Source: Peptostreptococcus porci (GTDB lineage: Bacteria; Bacillota; Clostridia; Peptostreptococcales; Peptostreptococcaceae). Taken from it: a stretch of DNA of 64,000 nucleotides. The notes beneath the pieces were generated by a model that saw only the letters and a list, made by a program, of their open reading frames with translations, was not told the DNA's origin and made no database searches. Location: NCBI RefSeq assembly GCF_009695815.1, contig NZ_VUNE01000002.1, forward strand, positions 186,001-250,000, read 5' to 3'. How positions within the stretch are numbered: the first letter of the stretch is position 1; each line of letters starts with the position of its first letter. The translations under genes and the position numbers were made by a program. This document shows, in pieces, positions 50,219-61,279 of the stretch.

Positions 50219-52450
50219 CTAAGCCATTCTTTGATGGAATGTTCTATTTATTACATCTAACTGTTGTTCTCTAGTTAGCTTTATAAAGTTTACAGCGTAT
50301 CCAGAAACTCTTATAGTCAACTGTGGATACTCCTCTGGTCTTTCCATTGCATCAAGCAATGTATCTCTATCAAGAACATTTACATTTAGATGCTGAGCTC
50401 CTTGAGTGAAATATCCATCCATCATTGCAGACAGGTTTGAAACTCTCTCTGACTCATTCTTACCCAACGCATTTGGTATTACAGAGAAAGTATTTGAAAT
50501 ACCATCCTGAGATTCGCTATATGGTAGCTTTGCAACTGATGACAATGACGCCAATGCACCATTAGAATCTCTACCATGCATTGGATTTGCACCTGGTGCA
50601 AATGGTTCTCCGGCTTTTCTACCGTCTGGAGTATTTCCTGTTTTCTTTCCATATACAACATTTGAAGTAATTGTCAAAACAGATTGTGTATGAAGCGCAT
50701 CTCTATAAGTTTTATGCTTTCTAATTTTGTTCATAAAACCTCTAACTAAATCGACAGCTATTGAGTCAACTCTATCATCATTATTTCCATACATTGGGAA
50801 TTCTCCCTCAGTTTCAAAATCGACAATGACTCCATTTTCATTTCTAATCGGCTTAACTTTTGCATACTTGATTGCAGAAAGCGAATCCGCACAAACTGAC
50901 AATCCAGCGATACCACAAGCCATAGTTCTAAGTATTTCCATATCGTGAAGAGCCATTTCCAACGATTCATATGAATACTTGTCATGCATATAGTGAATTA
51001 CGTTCAATGTATTGACATAAAGACCTGCAAGCCATTCTGAATACTGCTCAAATCTCTCTCTAACAGTTTCATAATCGAGAATCTCATCCTTTAACGGCTC
51101 TGCCACTGGTCCAACCTGTACACCAGACTTTTCATCTATACCACCGTTTAGAGCATATAAAAGTGTTTTCGCCAAATTCACTCTTGCTCCGAAGAATTGC
51201 ATTTGTTTTCCTATTCTCATTGCTGATACACAACAAGCAATACCATAGTCATCACCTGTATAGTTCTGCATCAGATCATCATTTTCATATTGAACTGAGC
51301 TAGTATCTATAGAAACTTTAGAGCAGAAATCTTTAAAGCCCTTTGGAAGCTTTGTAGACCATAGTACTGTTAAATTTGGTTCCGGAGATGGTCCAATATT
51401 ATACAACGTATTTAATATTCTGAATGAATTTTTCGTTACATAAGTTCTGCCATCGCCATTCATTCCGCCAATTGACTCTGTTACCCAAGTCGGATCTCCA
51501 GAGAATAATTCATTGTAGTCTGGTGTTCTCAAAAACTTAACCAGCCTAAGCTTCATAACAAAGTGATCCATTATCTCCTGAGCTTCCTCTTCTGTAATCA
51601 CTCCATTTTTCAAATCTCTTTCAAAATATATGTCCAAGAATGATGATGTTCTACCCAATGACATCGCAGCGCCATTTTGATCCTTTATTGCTCCAAGATA
51701 GGCAAAATACAACCACTGCACAGCCTCTTGTGCATTTTCAGCCGGTTTTGAAATATCAAAACCGTATGACTGAGCCATATTCTTTAGCTTCTTTAGTGCA
51801 ACAATTTGTTCGGATATCTCCTCCCTCAATCTCATCACATCTTCAGTCATCGGTCTATTTGCTAATGATAGTTTTTCTTCTGCCTTTTTTTCAATCAGAA
51901 AATCAACTCCATATAGGGCTACTCTTCTATAGTCACCGATTATTCTTCCTCTACCGTATGCATCTGGAAGTCCAGTTATTATACCTGCTTTTCTAGCAGC
52001 CTTCATTTCATCTGTATATACATCAAACACTCCTTGATTATGAGTTTTTCTGTATTTTGTGAATATCTCTTTTATCTTTGGGTTTAATTCGTAACCATAG
52101 GCTTCACAAGAATTTTCTACCATCCTTATTCCACCAAACGGCATTACTGCTCTTTTTAACGGAGCATCCGTCTGTAGACCTACAATTTTTTCAAGCTCTT
52201 TATCAATATATCCAGGATTATATGAGTCAATTCCCGAAATGGTATCGACATCAACATCCAACATTCCGCCATTATCCCTTTCCTTTTTGAAAAGGAAAGA
52301 AATTTGATCCCAAAGTTTTTTTGTATTCTCAGAAGGACCCTTTAAGAAACTATCATCACCCTCATATGGAGTATAGTTTAAGTTTATAAAATCATGAACA
52401 TCAACATTTTCTGTCCAATTGCCTTTTTTGAAATCATTCCATGCCATCAT
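50219..52450 (-). CDS. pflB: Formate acetyltransferase (pyruvate formate-lyase)
   Basis: Cleaves pyruvate with CoA to acetyl-CoA and formate. 743 aa, normal. The catalytic Cys pair is in [20 protein letters not shown] and the glycyl-radical loop [12 protein letters not shown] is near the C-terminus. ATG 52450 follows GGAGGTG; a second ATG is adjacent. pflB-pflA is one operon. A long inverted repeat lies in the upstream region. Confidence 0.98.
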   Translation of the reverse strand: MMAWNDFKKGNWTENVDVHDFINLNYTPYEGDDSFLKGPSENTKKLWDQISFLFKKERDNGGMLDVDVDTISGIDSYNPGYIDKELEKIVGLQTDAPLKRAVMPFGGIRMVENSCEAYGYELNPKIKEIFTKYRKTHNQGVFDVYTDEMKAARKAGIITGLPDAYGRGRIIGDYRRVALYGVDFLIEKKAEEKLSLANRPMTEDVMRLREEISEQIVALKKLKNMAQSYGFDISKPAENAQEAVQWLYFAYLGAIKDQNGAAMSLGRTSSFLDIYFERDLKNGVITEEEAQEIMDHFVMKLRLVKFLRTPDYNELFSGDPTWVTESIGGMNGDGRTYVTKNSFRILNTLYNIGPSPEPNLTVLWSTKLPKGFKDFCSKVSIDTSSVQYENDDLMQNYTGDDYGIACCVSAMRIGKQMQFFGARVNLAKTLLYALNGGIDEKSGVQVGPVAEPLKDEILDYETVRERFEQYSEWLAGLYVNTLNVIHYMHDKYSYESLEMALHDMEILRTMACGIAGLSVCADSLSAIKYAKVKPIRNENGVIVDFETEGEFPMYGNNDDRVDSIAVDLVRGFMNKIRKHKTYRDALHTQSVLTITSNVVYGKKTGNTPDGRKAGEPFAPGANPMHGRDSNGALASLSSVAKLPYSESQDGISNTFSVIPNALGKNESERVSNLSAMMDGYFTQGAQHLNVNVLDRDTLLDAMERPEEYPQLTIRVSGYAVNFIKLTREQQLDVINRTFHQRMA

Positions 52451-52838
52451 ATGAATTACACCTCCATTTAATTATAAGTCAAAACAAATTCGACTTTTAT
52501 TAGGTATAAATACTTGAACATTCAATAAAAAATACCAAACAAAAAAGTTTATTATTTTTTATAAATAAATTTCAAATATTTCCTTTATTTGCAACAAATA
52601 CAAGAATAATTGATAATGATTTTTATTAATCTAAAAACACGAACATTTTTATATATTTATGTTTTTTGAATTATTCTTGTTTTTTTATGTTACGATTTGA
52701 TTAATTATTAGTATACCCATATAATAGCACATTCATAAGTGTTTTACAAAGCTTTTTTGAGCGATTTTAAAAATAGCAATTTTCAGATTATATTATTTTT
52801 AACAACAAAATTGTTCGTATTTTTCACAATTTTCCGTA
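52451..52838. other. Intergenic region upstream of pflB
   Basis: 388 A/T-rich bases with a 12-bp inverted repeat at 52600-52680. I did not see a convincing Rex or Fnr site. Confidence 0.55.
52600..52680. repeat. 12-bp perfect inverted repeat with a 57-base loop, upstream of pflB
   Basis: ACAAGAATAATT (52600-52611) and AATTATTCTTGT (52669-52680), perfect complements. The right arm is followed by TTTTTTTATG on the plus strand. It probably lies in the pflB leader or its control region. Confidence 0.65.
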
Positions 52839-54554
52839 TTAAATTATCTGTTTCAAAAATTTCCTTAACCTGTAAATCGAGAATCCAACTATCACTGTTA
52901 ATATAGCAATGACAATTCCAATTACTCCACCACTTGATCCCAATAATGAAACTCCATATATCAATGCACTTGACACGATTATCATTGATATTAAAATCAT
53001 AAAAACTAAAATTGTGATATATCTCGGCAGTCTATTCTGTATTTCATTGACACTATGCCAATTTATCAAAACATTTTTGTAGTCGAATATCAGCCAGTGT
53101 ATAGAGGCAGATGCAGTAACCACAATAAGCACAAGAATACCGACAATTGACAGTAGGATGTTTATTTTCAAGTACCAAAATAATCCTATCATCATAATTA
53201 AAGGAACCAGTATTGTAAACAACAAAGAAAACTGTAGCTTGGAAAAAAAGTACTTTCTTCTATCAATCGGCAATGCCATAAAATAGTTATAATTTTCTCT
53301 ATCAAGAGAAACAATTACTGAGCAAAGATTTGTTGGATAAATAGATACAATCAATCCTATTGCTAATGGAATCAATAATACGAAAACAATTTGATTGTTT
53401 CTAAACACATTAGTGATTTCTGCTGAATTACTGATCATCATTGGAGCAATCGTCATAACTGGCATAAAAGAAGGAAGCACTATTGATTGTGTTATCAATG
53501 TCGAATCATTTATCAACCCCAGATTATATCTAAACATACCAAACTTTGCTTTTTTGAATCTTTTTTTCCTCGTTCTTTGTACTACACTATCTCGAACTGT
53601 ATCTTCACCATCAAATACAATTCCACCCTTTGTATTTTCATTATCAGAGTTGTAACTTGATAATATATTTCTTTTTCTAGCATTGCCATTTTTACCGGAT
53701 TTTGTATTTCCTTGAATAAGTCTAACACTGCTGTAAAAGCTCTTTTCTGATCCCCTTGAAACAAATAGAATCACAGCGATTACCACAACAGCGATTACCA
53801 ACAGCATAATCCCCTGCAAAACACCATTTGCCATCAATTTTGATATTGGACCAAAAACCACCTTACCTTTTTTTAGTACTTCTTGCGAAATATTTGAGTT
53901 ATATCTCTGCAATTTAAAAATGACGAAAACATTTAAAAATATACCAGCCAACGACATAAATGTAATAATACTTGTTTTAAATTTTGAAAGAATTGCTGTC
54001 TTTACCATAAACTGCATAAGTAATGAATTAATTGCAACGACAGCTCCCCCAAATATTATAAAGGCAAGTATTCCATAGATTAAGGACAGAACAATATTCA
54101 TTCCATTGTATACATTGAACACAATTACTAGCGGAAGTATTGGTATTGACAACTGTGCTGTAGCAAGACCTATAACAGCCATTTTAGCAGTAAACACCAT
54201 TTTCTCAGGTATTGGGAGTGGCATATAACTTTCCGAATCCCTACTTTCATAAAATACATTAAAGAAAAATGTAAATGTCTGCAAAATATTCATCAACAGA
54301 AAAAAGCCCAGCGAATAGTCTAATAAAAATGGTAAAACCGAGAAATTAATCGGAATAAATATAGGCGTATATACTACGACCATTATTATTGTTCCCAAGA
54401 TATAACTATATTTCAATATATCAGAATATATCAATTTAGGATTGTATCTATACTTATGCTTTTTCTTCAAGCTTGAGGTATAGGATGGATTTGCATACAA
54501 CAGATTTATAAAAAATAAGTGTTTGAAGGCTTGATTTTTCAGTAAATTTTTCAT
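52839..54554 (-). CDS. ABC transporter permease
   Basis: 571 aa with about 12 hydrophobic helices in two groups, separated by a basic cytoplasmic region (about 285-340: NARKRNILSSYNS, RTRKKRFKKAKF). It pairs with the ATPase gene directly upstream. The architecture resembles ABC-2 type exporters whose substrate cannot be read from sequence. ATG 54554 has TAGGTG 6 bases upstream; the GTG at 54563 overlaps the previous stop and is less likely. Confidence 0.82.
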   Translation of the reverse strand: MKNLLKNQAFKHLFFINLLYANPSYTSSLKKKHKYRYNPKLIYSDILKYSYILGTIIMVVVYTPIFIPINFSVLPFLLDYSLGFFLLMNILQTFTFFFNVFYESRDSESYMPLPIPEKMVFTAKMAVIGLATAQLSIPILPLVIVFNVYNGMNIVLSLIYGILAFIIFGGAVVAINSLLMQFMVKTAILSKFKTSIITFMSLAGIFLNVFVIFKLQRYNSNISQEVLKKGKVVFGPISKLMANGVLQGIMLLVIAVVVIAVILFVSRGSEKSFYSSVRLIQGNTKSGKNGNARKRNILSSYNSDNENTKGGIVFDGEDTVRDSVVQRTRKKRFKKAKFGMFRYNLGLINDSTLITQSIVLPSFMPVMTIAPMMISNSAEITNVFRNNQIVFVLLIPLAIGLIVSIYPTNLCSVIVSLDRENYNYFMALPIDRRKYFFSKLQFSLLFTILVPLIMMIGLFWYLKINILLSIVGILVLIVVTASASIHWLIFDYKNVLINWHSVNEIQNRLPRYITILVFMILISMIIVSSALIYGVSLLGSSGGVIGIVIAILTVIVGFSIYRLRKFLKQII

Positions 54555-54563
54555 CTTTTTCAC

Positions 54564-55394
54564 CTACTTTTCCATGCTCTGTTGTTTATCAGATTTTTCT
54601 GATCCTATATCGGAATCTGAGTCTCTATCGGAATAGGTATACTGTTTTTCTTCAGGATCAATTTTATTATTTCCATTTGGATTATTTACCATATCTAAAT
54701 AAATTTTTTCCAAGTTTTCTCCAGGATATCTATTTTTCAGCTCATCAATCGTTCCCACAAAAATCAATTTTCCTTTTCTAAGAATACCAACTCTATCGCA
54801 AAGCCTTTCAGCTACCTCTAACACGTGTGTAGAGAACAATACAGTATTTCCTTTTTTCGTATGCTCCTTCATCATTTCTTTAAGATTAAAAGCCGACTGT
54901 GGATCTAATCCTGTCATAGGCTCATCCAATACCCATATTTTAGGGTCAGAAAGAAGTGCTGCTATTATAAATGCTTTCTGCCTCATACCATGAGAAAACT
55001 CTTCAATAAGCAAGTTCTCATTCCCAGTCATATCGAATATTTCGCAAAGCTCTGCTATTTTTCTATCTCTCGTTTCCTTTTCGACTCCATAAATATCACC
55101 TATAAATTCCCAAAACAATATTGCTGGAATCTTTAAAAACATATCTGGAGAATCAGAAACATATCCTATTTGTTTTTTGATTTCAAGTCTATTCTCCTTT
55201 AAATTCTTGCCATCCACAAATATTTGCCCATACGTTGGTTCAATAATACTCACCAATGATTTAATTGTGGTAGATTTCCCAGCCCCATTATGACCAATTA
55301 ATCCAAAAATTTCGCCATCGAAAATTTCTAAATCTAAATTATCGAGAGCTATTTTATCCCCATATTGCTTTGTCAATCCTGCTAATCTAATCAT
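54564..55394 (-). CDS. ABC transporter ATP-binding protein
   Basis: 276 aa. Walker A GHNGAGKSTTIK, signature EEFSHGMRQKAFI (SHGMRQ in place of LSGGQ), Walker B IWVLDEPMTGLDP, H-loop FSTHVLE. The C-terminal 45 residues form an acidic, asparagine/serine-rich tail (DPEEKQYTYSDRDSDSDIG) not found in the core domain. Together with the permease it makes a drug, lipid or peptide exporter of unknown specificity. ATG follows AAGGAGGA. Confidence 0.92.
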   Translation of the reverse strand: MIRLAGLTKQYGDKIALDNLDLEIFDGEIFGLIGHNGAGKSTTIKSLVSIIEPTYGQIFVDGKNLKENRLEIKKQIGYVSDSPDMFLKIPAILFWEFIGDIYGVEKETRDRKIAELCEIFDMTGNENLLIEEFSHGMRQKAFIIAALLSDPKIWVLDEPMTGLDPQSAFNLKEMMKEHTKKGNTVLFSTHVLEVAERLCDRVGILRKGKLIFVGTIDELKNRYPGENLEKIYLDMVNNPNGNNKIDPEEKQYTYSDRDSDSDIGSEKSDKQQSMEK

Positions 55395-55471
55395 TGATTA
55401 TCCTCCTTCAGTGTATTTTTTTTATACTCTATCCTATTTTTTTATATATTATTAACCTTATCATAGGTTGT

Positions 55472-56788
55472 TTACTCAGTTATTATCTCCTCTATCCTTA
55501 TGTCATGTTCATCAGTTGGAACTACATCAACCATAACTTGTTTTCTTATTAGCAATATATTTTTTGCCATGTCCTTTTTTGCTTGGATTTTTTTTATTTC
55601 AATTTGCTCCAGGTATCTGTCATAATATCCTCTACCAAAGCCCAATCTATTTCCAGATTTATCACAGGTACAGCATGGAACAACGACTAAATCAACATCC
55701 TCTTTTTTCATTTCTTCCGAAGCTTCATCTGGCTCAAGTATACCGAATTGTCCAACGGAAAGATCATCCACGCTATTTATAATCAAGGATTTCATCTCAT
55801 GACCATCTACACAATAAGGCACTGAGACTTTTTTCCCATCAGTTAATGCTCTATTTATTATCCTTAAGGTGTCAAGCTCTGGAAATTTTCCAACATAACA
55901 AAAAATATTTTTGGCATTTCTATAGAAATCAGAACATAAAAATTTTTCTATTATCACAGCTTCTGATTTATCAAGATATTCTTTTTCTATTTCGGAATAT
56001 ATTTTTTTAATATGTTCTCTTAAATCCTTCTTTTCTCTTTTGATTCTCCTTTTATCGCTTTCTTTTTTTGAGAACTCGCATCCACAATAGTCCTGTCTGT
56101 AAATACCTGCTTGCGAAGTTATTTCAACTGATCGTTTGTAACCATTATTCTTTTTAAAGTCTGACGGAAGATGTTTTACCCCATATTCTTCACCAATTCT
56201 CACTCCTATCTCATTTAGAACTCGTGAGTTTTTATGCGGACTTATTGACAGTGTTGTCGTAAAATAATCAAATTCTTCTTCCTTTGCTATTTTTGCTGCC
56301 TCTCTCAGTCTCATCTCATAGCATAGATGGCATCTTTCACCACCCTCTGGAATATCTTCCCTACCCTTTGCCATTTTGTAAAACCTATCCACATCATATG
56401 CACCAGTAATCATATTTATAGGATATTTCGATTCAGTTATATCTATTATCTTTTTCTGTTCTTCAACTCTGGCCCAATACTCATCACTTGGATAAATATT
56501 CGGATTGTAATAAAAAACAGTTATTGAAAAATATTTCGATAAATACTCCAATACATAGCTACTACAAGGTCCACAGCAACTATGTAGCAATAAAGTCGGG
56601 ATTGCTACACTATTCTCGATATTTTTTATAATCTTATCAAGATCTTTTTGGAAATTAGTTGTTTGGTTTGTTATCTTTCCAGATTCCCTATTCTCTTTAT
56701 CTTTATTTTCATTTTTTAATCTACAATTTTTATTAATATTGTCATTATCATTAGGTTTAATATCTGACTTTATTGGTATATCAATCAC
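55472..56788 (-). CDS. Fusion of epoxyqueuosine reductase QueH and 5-formyltetrahydrofolate cyclo-ligase
   Basis: 438 aa. Residues about 40-245 are QueH (formerly DUF208): LLLHSCCGPCSSYVLEYL, GERCHLCYEMRLREAA and QDYCGCEFSKKES supply the iron and cluster cysteines. QueH carries out the last step of queuosine synthesis in tRNA. Residues about 250-438 are the cyclo-ligase domain: IFCYVGKFPELDT, VVPCCTCDKSGNRLGFGRGYYDRYL. The first 40 residues are polar (Asn, Lys). Start GTG 56788, 8 bases after GGGAG. One continuous frame, so the fusion is genuine in this sequence. Confidence 0.93.
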   Translation of the reverse strand: MIDIPIKSDIKPNDNDNINKNCRLKNENKDKENRESGKITNQTTNFQKDLDKIIKNIENSVAIPTLLLHSCCGPCSSYVLEYLSKYFSITVFYYNPNIYPSDEYWARVEEQKKIIDITESKYPINMITGAYDVDRFYKMAKGREDIPEGGERCHLCYEMRLREAAKIAKEEEFDYFTTTLSISPHKNSRVLNEIGVRIGEEYGVKHLPSDFKKNNGYKRSVEITSQAGIYRQDYCGCEFSKKESDKRRIKREKKDLREHIKKIYSEIEKEYLDKSEAVIIEKFLCSDFYRNAKNIFCYVGKFPELDTLRIINRALTDGKKVSVPYCVDGHEMKSLIINSVDDLSVGQFGILEPDEASEEMKKEDVDLVVVPCCTCDKSGNRLGFGRGYYDRYLEQIEIKKIQAKKDMAKNILLIRKQVMVDVVPTDEHDIRIEEIITE

Positions 56789-56958
56789 ACATTCATCTCC
56801 CTTCGACCAACGAAAAATCTAATATTCGTTAGATATCATTATACACTAAATTCTCAAATATGAAAAACTTTTATTTAAGCATTTCTCAACTAAAAGTGCT
56901 ATTTTATTAAACAATAATATGTTTTTTGATAAAATTTTACATTAATCGTTTTAAAAAT

Positions 56959-57008
56959 AAAGTAAGACTACCCATTACTTTTATTGGTAAATCGGATAGT
57001 CTTACTTT
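56959..57008 (-). terminator. Intrinsic terminator of the CWB2 gene
   Basis: AAAGTAAGACTA pairs with TAGTCTTACTTT (12 bp) on the minus strand, then TATTTTTAAAA. It begins about 40 bases after the stop. Confidence 0.85.
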
Positions 57009-57047
57009 AATTTTCTCTAAACAGTATAGCTGGTTGTCACATTAACC

Positions 57048-60000
57048 TTATTTTATATTTGATAATATGGATTCCTTTATCGAATTTACACCACCTACAG
57101 CTATCAATTCTTCAAAATTAAAATCCTTTAACATCTTTAATAAATTATCATCATTCTTCACTCCATCTGTAAGAACGACTGGAGAGTTTGTTTGAGCAGC
57201 ATAATAGCTAACACTCAATGCATCTGCAAAGTTTCTACCGCTTGCAACCACAATTTTTCTAGCATCGCCAAAATATTTTTTTGCAACAAGTCGTGATGTT
57301 TCATATCTATCTTTTCCAGCAACTCTCGTCGATTTATTAAACAGTCCGTCAATAGAGCTACCAATAGAATTTTGACCACCTATGATTATCGCTTCATCTA
57401 TTCCGTATTTCTTGATTACGCTCATTTGCTCATCAGAAAGCTTATTTCCATTGGCAAGTAATATTGGAAGTCCGTTTTTTGCAGCATATGGTGCAATTGA
57501 AATCGCATCTGGATAGTTTCTACCATCAACAATTATTACTTTTTTCTTATTTCCATTTTCGATAATTGCCTTTTCAGCATTTTTTGCAGCAGTCTTATAT
57601 CTATCATTTCCAGAAATTCTTATAGCTTTTGAGTCACCCTTTATCGCATTTTCTACAGCATCTGAAACAGAATTAGAGCCACCTGAAATTATTACCTCTC
57701 TAGGATTAAGCCTATTTATTTCTTCCTTTAGCTTTTTCACATTTCCATCAGAGCTCAGAAGAATTACAGAATCTTTTGAGAATGCAAGAGGAGCACTTGT
57801 AAGAGCGTCTGCAAAATTTTCTCCCGATACAACAATCACTCTATTCGCTGATTTTACTGCTCTTCTCGCTATGTTGTATGATGTATCGTATCTATCATCT
57901 CCAGATATTCTTTCAACGGTCTTATTCTTTTCTTTCTTGGTTTCATCATTTAAAGCTATTTTTGGAATACCTGTGGATGAACTGTTGCTTGAGCCTGCCG
58001 AACTGCCTGAGTTATTTTCGCCCTCTGTTTTTTTATCATCTACCTTTTCATAAAGAAATACGACTTCATTTCTTTCTCCAAGAGGCTCATTCAATTCTTC
58101 TCTTTCTCTTAATCTTATATCTATTTTAAGAGTATCCATTTCTTTCTTTTGCTCATCAGTCAGTTCTCCTTCTTTTTCAAGCTTTTCAAGCTCTGCAAGC
58201 CTCTCTATCTTAGACATATCTTTCTTGTAGTCCTTGATTCCAACATATTTGTAACCATCTATTTCCAATGGTCTTATCTCAGTTATTCTAAGAGGTAATT
58301 GTTTCATTACCTTTATATCTCTTGAAGCTACGACATCTTTGCCATCATCTGTCTGGTATTTTACATTTGCAGTTCTTATCTTCTCGGCGAAAGTCGGTTT
58401 AATTCCTTCTTTATCATCAATTATCCTAGCTCTAACAACTGTTTTTTCATCAAAATTTACACCATCAATCGCTACCTGATATGTAAATGTCATATCACCG
58501 CTATAACCTCTTGGCAAAATAACTTCTAATTTTTGATTGTTCCCATTACCTTCTATACCTGTACCATCAAGGTTTATCATGATAACTCTATCTCCACTGT
58601 CATGAACACTTTCGTTCACAGGATACCAGATAATTCCATTTTCATCTACTAATCTAACCTTTGTCTTGCTCTTTTCTAAATTCGTTCCATACAAATCTAC
58701 AAATGTTTTTTTACTTTCCTGACCAATTGGAGTTTCAGTATATGTAGTATCAGGAACTTCTGCATTTCCACCAACTGTACCATAAGAATGTATTCTCATA
58801 AAGCTCAATGTCTTATCATTTAAAGCTTTTCCATTTGGAAGAACTGCTGGAATTATTTTTTTAGTTCTATCATACAATTCTAGCTTCTGATCAGAGGCAT
58901 AAGAAATACCACCATCCAAAGAAAGAAGAACAACATAAGTTTCTGTCAAATCAGAGGTATTTTCCGGAAGGTTAAATTCAATGTCCATAGTTTTTCCACT
59001 ATCATTATTTTCAGTAACCTTGACATCTTTAATTTCAGGCCTAGTTCCTTCATTATCATACTTTCCGTTCTTCTGAACCTTTACCTTTACATTTTTTGAG
59101 TTCAAGTTTTCTCCAATAAGTTTAATCTTTACTTTTCCACCATTGTGTTCCAATACTTCGCCCTCAATGAACTTGTAATCATTAAGCACAGATATATTGT
59201 TATAGATCAAATATTCATTTGCCTTGTTCTCTACATTTTTAGCGTCCTTTATAACTCTTTCATTTAAAATGACCTTTGCACCGCTATCAAGTTCTTTTTC
59301 ATTAATTTCTTCGCCTAATTTTATCACTAAATCAGTTCCTGAAACTTCAACAGAATCATTATTTGACAATGATTTTACTTCTTTGTTTTTATATAATTTT
59401 AGCTTTATTCCATTTTTTAATGTATCCTTATTCACTGCAGAAACATCGAAGAAATATCTAACCACAATTTCATTTTTATTTCTAATATATGTCATTCTAG
59501 GTAAGAAATCGCCTAGTTTTTCAGAACTTCCAGATTCTTTTTGATAAAATATAAGTTCAGCCTCATTTTTATTTGAAAAAGTCAATTTTATTCTATACTC
59601 TTCGTCTTTTGTCGCTTGAGGTACAGACAACTGTCCTGTTAAAATAGCACTGTTTCCATACATTCTACCATCTGGAAAGACTTGGCTTGTTACATCAACA
59701 TAATTGTCCCCTTCCTTTTTTTCAACTACTACTGATACGTTTGAAGGATCTAAGTTACTACCCTTGATAGTAAGTGAATTTTCCCCACCTGAATATGTCA
59801 TAATAGGTAATCTTACCTTTACAGAATCTACAATGGGCTCTAAAACACTCGTATTATCAATGTTTACATTAACAACCGGAGATTTTTGATAAGATGACAA
59901 AGCGGTTTCTTTTCCCATTCCAGTAAATACTAATTCATATTTTGTTGTACTGTCCTCTTGTGATTTTGGTATATCTACCTTTATTTTTCTAGTTGTACCA

Positions 60001-61112
60001 TCACCTGTAACACCAGAAATATTGAAAACTTTTCCGGAAATTCTATCTGCAACACTTATGCTTTGATTTTGAATACTTTCAGATGTTTCTAATTCAATTT
60101 CTATAGTCCCACCATTTGAACTAACACTGTAATCATTCTTCTTAACTCCCTTAATAAGATCACTCGTCGATACGCTTTGACCGGAAGATTTTACAGTTAC
60201 TTCTTTTATAACTTCCTTATCTGTTCCATCTAACTTAAATTTAACAGTGTACTTTAAATCCTCATCTGAAGCATTATTCGGAAATGATACTTTTACATCA
60301 ATGAAGTTTGAAGAGTTTGAAGAGTTTGAACTTGAAATATTTGTGTTGATACCTTCCGTAACCTTTTCGCCATCTTTATTTAAAACTTCTACTCTTAGAT
60401 TTGCCTCATCACCTTTACTTGTAGATACCATAAAGTTTGCACTATTTTCTCCATTGACATCTGGTACAGCCGTATTTATAGAAATAACCGAAAGAGATTT
60501 ATTTGTAACATTTTCGTTCCCTGAATCGGACGTTCCACTTCCTGAGTTTCCATTTCCTGAATTATTCCCATTATTGTTTTCAACTGTTTCTTTTGTAGTA
60601 ACAGTAAAATGAGCATCTACCGTTTTTTCATCATTTTCAGTATTTTTGAAAATTGTTTTAAAATATCTATCACTCTTAATTGAAGGATATCCTTTAAATT
60701 TAAACTGAACTACAAATTTTCCATTCTCTATTTTTTTGCTACCTTCAATAAAAGCTATTTCCGGTTGGTTTCCATCTAGCTCATTATATTTTTCAATAAC
60801 CTTATCCTCATCATTTGAATTGAACTTGTTGCGCCAATCAGATTCTGTTCTAAAGAATTTCATTGAGATTTTATCTAATTCACTATCATCACTTATGCCC
60901 AACAAAGATGTATTTATTTCTACACTTACAACGCCACCAGTTTTAGGCAATTCATAACTTGATATATTATCTTTATTATAATCTGCTCCAATTGTAACCT
61001 TATTGGCATTCTCATCTGCTTTGACAATATACGGTCCTGTAGCCGAAAAAGTTAGACATAATGCCAAAATGATAGAACTAAGTTTTTTTGCTATTTCCTT
61101 TTTTATTTTCAT
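57048..61112 (-). CDS. Large cell-surface protein with three C-terminal CWB2 repeats
   Basis: 1354 aa. Signal peptide (about 1-32), a long region of repeated Ig/IPT-like units of unknown role (about 35-1000), a charged linker, and three cell-wall-binding type 2 repeats at the C-terminus that open with RISGDDRYDTSYNIA, RISGNDRYKTAAKNA and RVAGKDRYETSRLVA, each followed by GENFADALTSAPLA-type sequence. CWB2 binds the anionic polymer of the wall non-covalently. ATG 61112 follows ATGGAGGA, better than 61124. A major S-layer-like or adhesin role is possible; unproven. Confidence 0.94.
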   Translation of the reverse strand: MKIKKEIAKKLSSIILALCLTFSATGPYIVKADENANKVTIGADYNKDNISSYELPKTGGVVSVEINTSLLGISDDSELDKISMKFFRTESDWRNKFNSNDEDKVIEKYNELDGNQPEIAFIEGSKKIENGKFVVQFKFKGYPSIKSDRYFKTIFKNTENDEKTVDAHFTVTTKETVENNNGNNSGNGNSGSGTSDSGNENVTNKSLSVISINTAVPDVNGENSANFMVSTSKGDEANLRVEVLNKDGEKVTEGINTNISSSNSSNSSNFIDVKVSFPNNASDEDLKYTVKFKLDGTDKEVIKEVTVKSSGQSVSTSDLIKGVKKNDYSVSSNGGTIEIELETSESIQNQSISVADRISGKVFNISGVTGDGTTRKIKVDIPKSQEDSTTKYELVFTGMGKETALSSYQKSPVVNVNIDNTSVLEPIVDSVKVRLPIMTYSGGENSLTIKGSNLDPSNVSVVVEKKEGDNYVDVTSQVFPDGRMYGNSAILTGQLSVPQATKDEEYRIKLTFSNKNEAELIFYQKESGSSEKLGDFLPRMTYIRNKNEIVVRYFFDVSAVNKDTLKNGIKLKLYKNKEVKSLSNNDSVEVSGTDLVIKLGEEINEKELDSGAKVILNERVIKDAKNVENKANEYLIYNNISVLNDYKFIEGEVLEHNGGKVKIKLIGENLNSKNVKVKVQKNGKYDNEGTRPEIKDVKVTENNDSGKTMDIEFNLPENTSDLTETYVVLLSLDGGISYASDQKLELYDRTKKIIPAVLPNGKALNDKTLSFMRIHSYGTVGGNAEVPDTTYTETPIGQESKKTFVDLYGTNLEKSKTKVRLVDENGIIWYPVNESVHDSGDRVIMINLDGTGIEGNGNNQKLEVILPRGYSGDMTFTYQVAIDGVNFDEKTVVRARIIDDKEGIKPTFAEKIRTANVKYQTDDGKDVVASRDIKVMKQLPLRITEIRPLEIDGYKYVGIKDYKKDMSKIERLAELEKLEKEGELTDEQKKEMDTLKIDIRLREREELNEPLGERNEVVFLYEKVDDKKTEGENNSGSSAGSSNSSSTGIPKIALNDETKKEKNKTVERISGDDRYDTSYNIARRAVKSANRVIVVSGENFADALTSAPLAFSKDSVILLSSDGNVKKLKEEINRLNPREVIISGGSNSVSDAVENAIKGDSKAIRISGNDRYKTAAKNAEKAIIENGNKKKVIIVDGRNYPDAISIAPYAAKNGLPILLANGNKLSDEQMSVIKKYGIDEAIIIGGQNSIGSSIDGLFNKSTRVAGKDRYETSRLVAKKYFGDARKIVVASGRNFADALSVSYYAAQTNSPVVLTDGVKNDDNLLKMLKDFNFEELIAVGGVNSIKESILSNIK

Positions 61113-61186
61113 AATTTCCTCCATATTTTTTATTATGTGAAAAATATTATATCACAATAGCAAACATTATATTTTCCAAATACTCA

Positions 61187-61232
61187 AAAAAATACACACT
61201 ATAGAAACAACAAATTGTTATTCTCGTGTGTA
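61187..61232 (-). terminator. Intrinsic terminator of murJ
   Basis: TACACAC pairs with GTGTGTA, with inner AACAA/TTGTT; followed by TTTTTTTGAG on the minus strand. Confidence 0.8.
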
Positions 61233-61279
61233 TTGATATTATCTATTTATATGATTATTTTTCATAGTGAATCCTTGGC

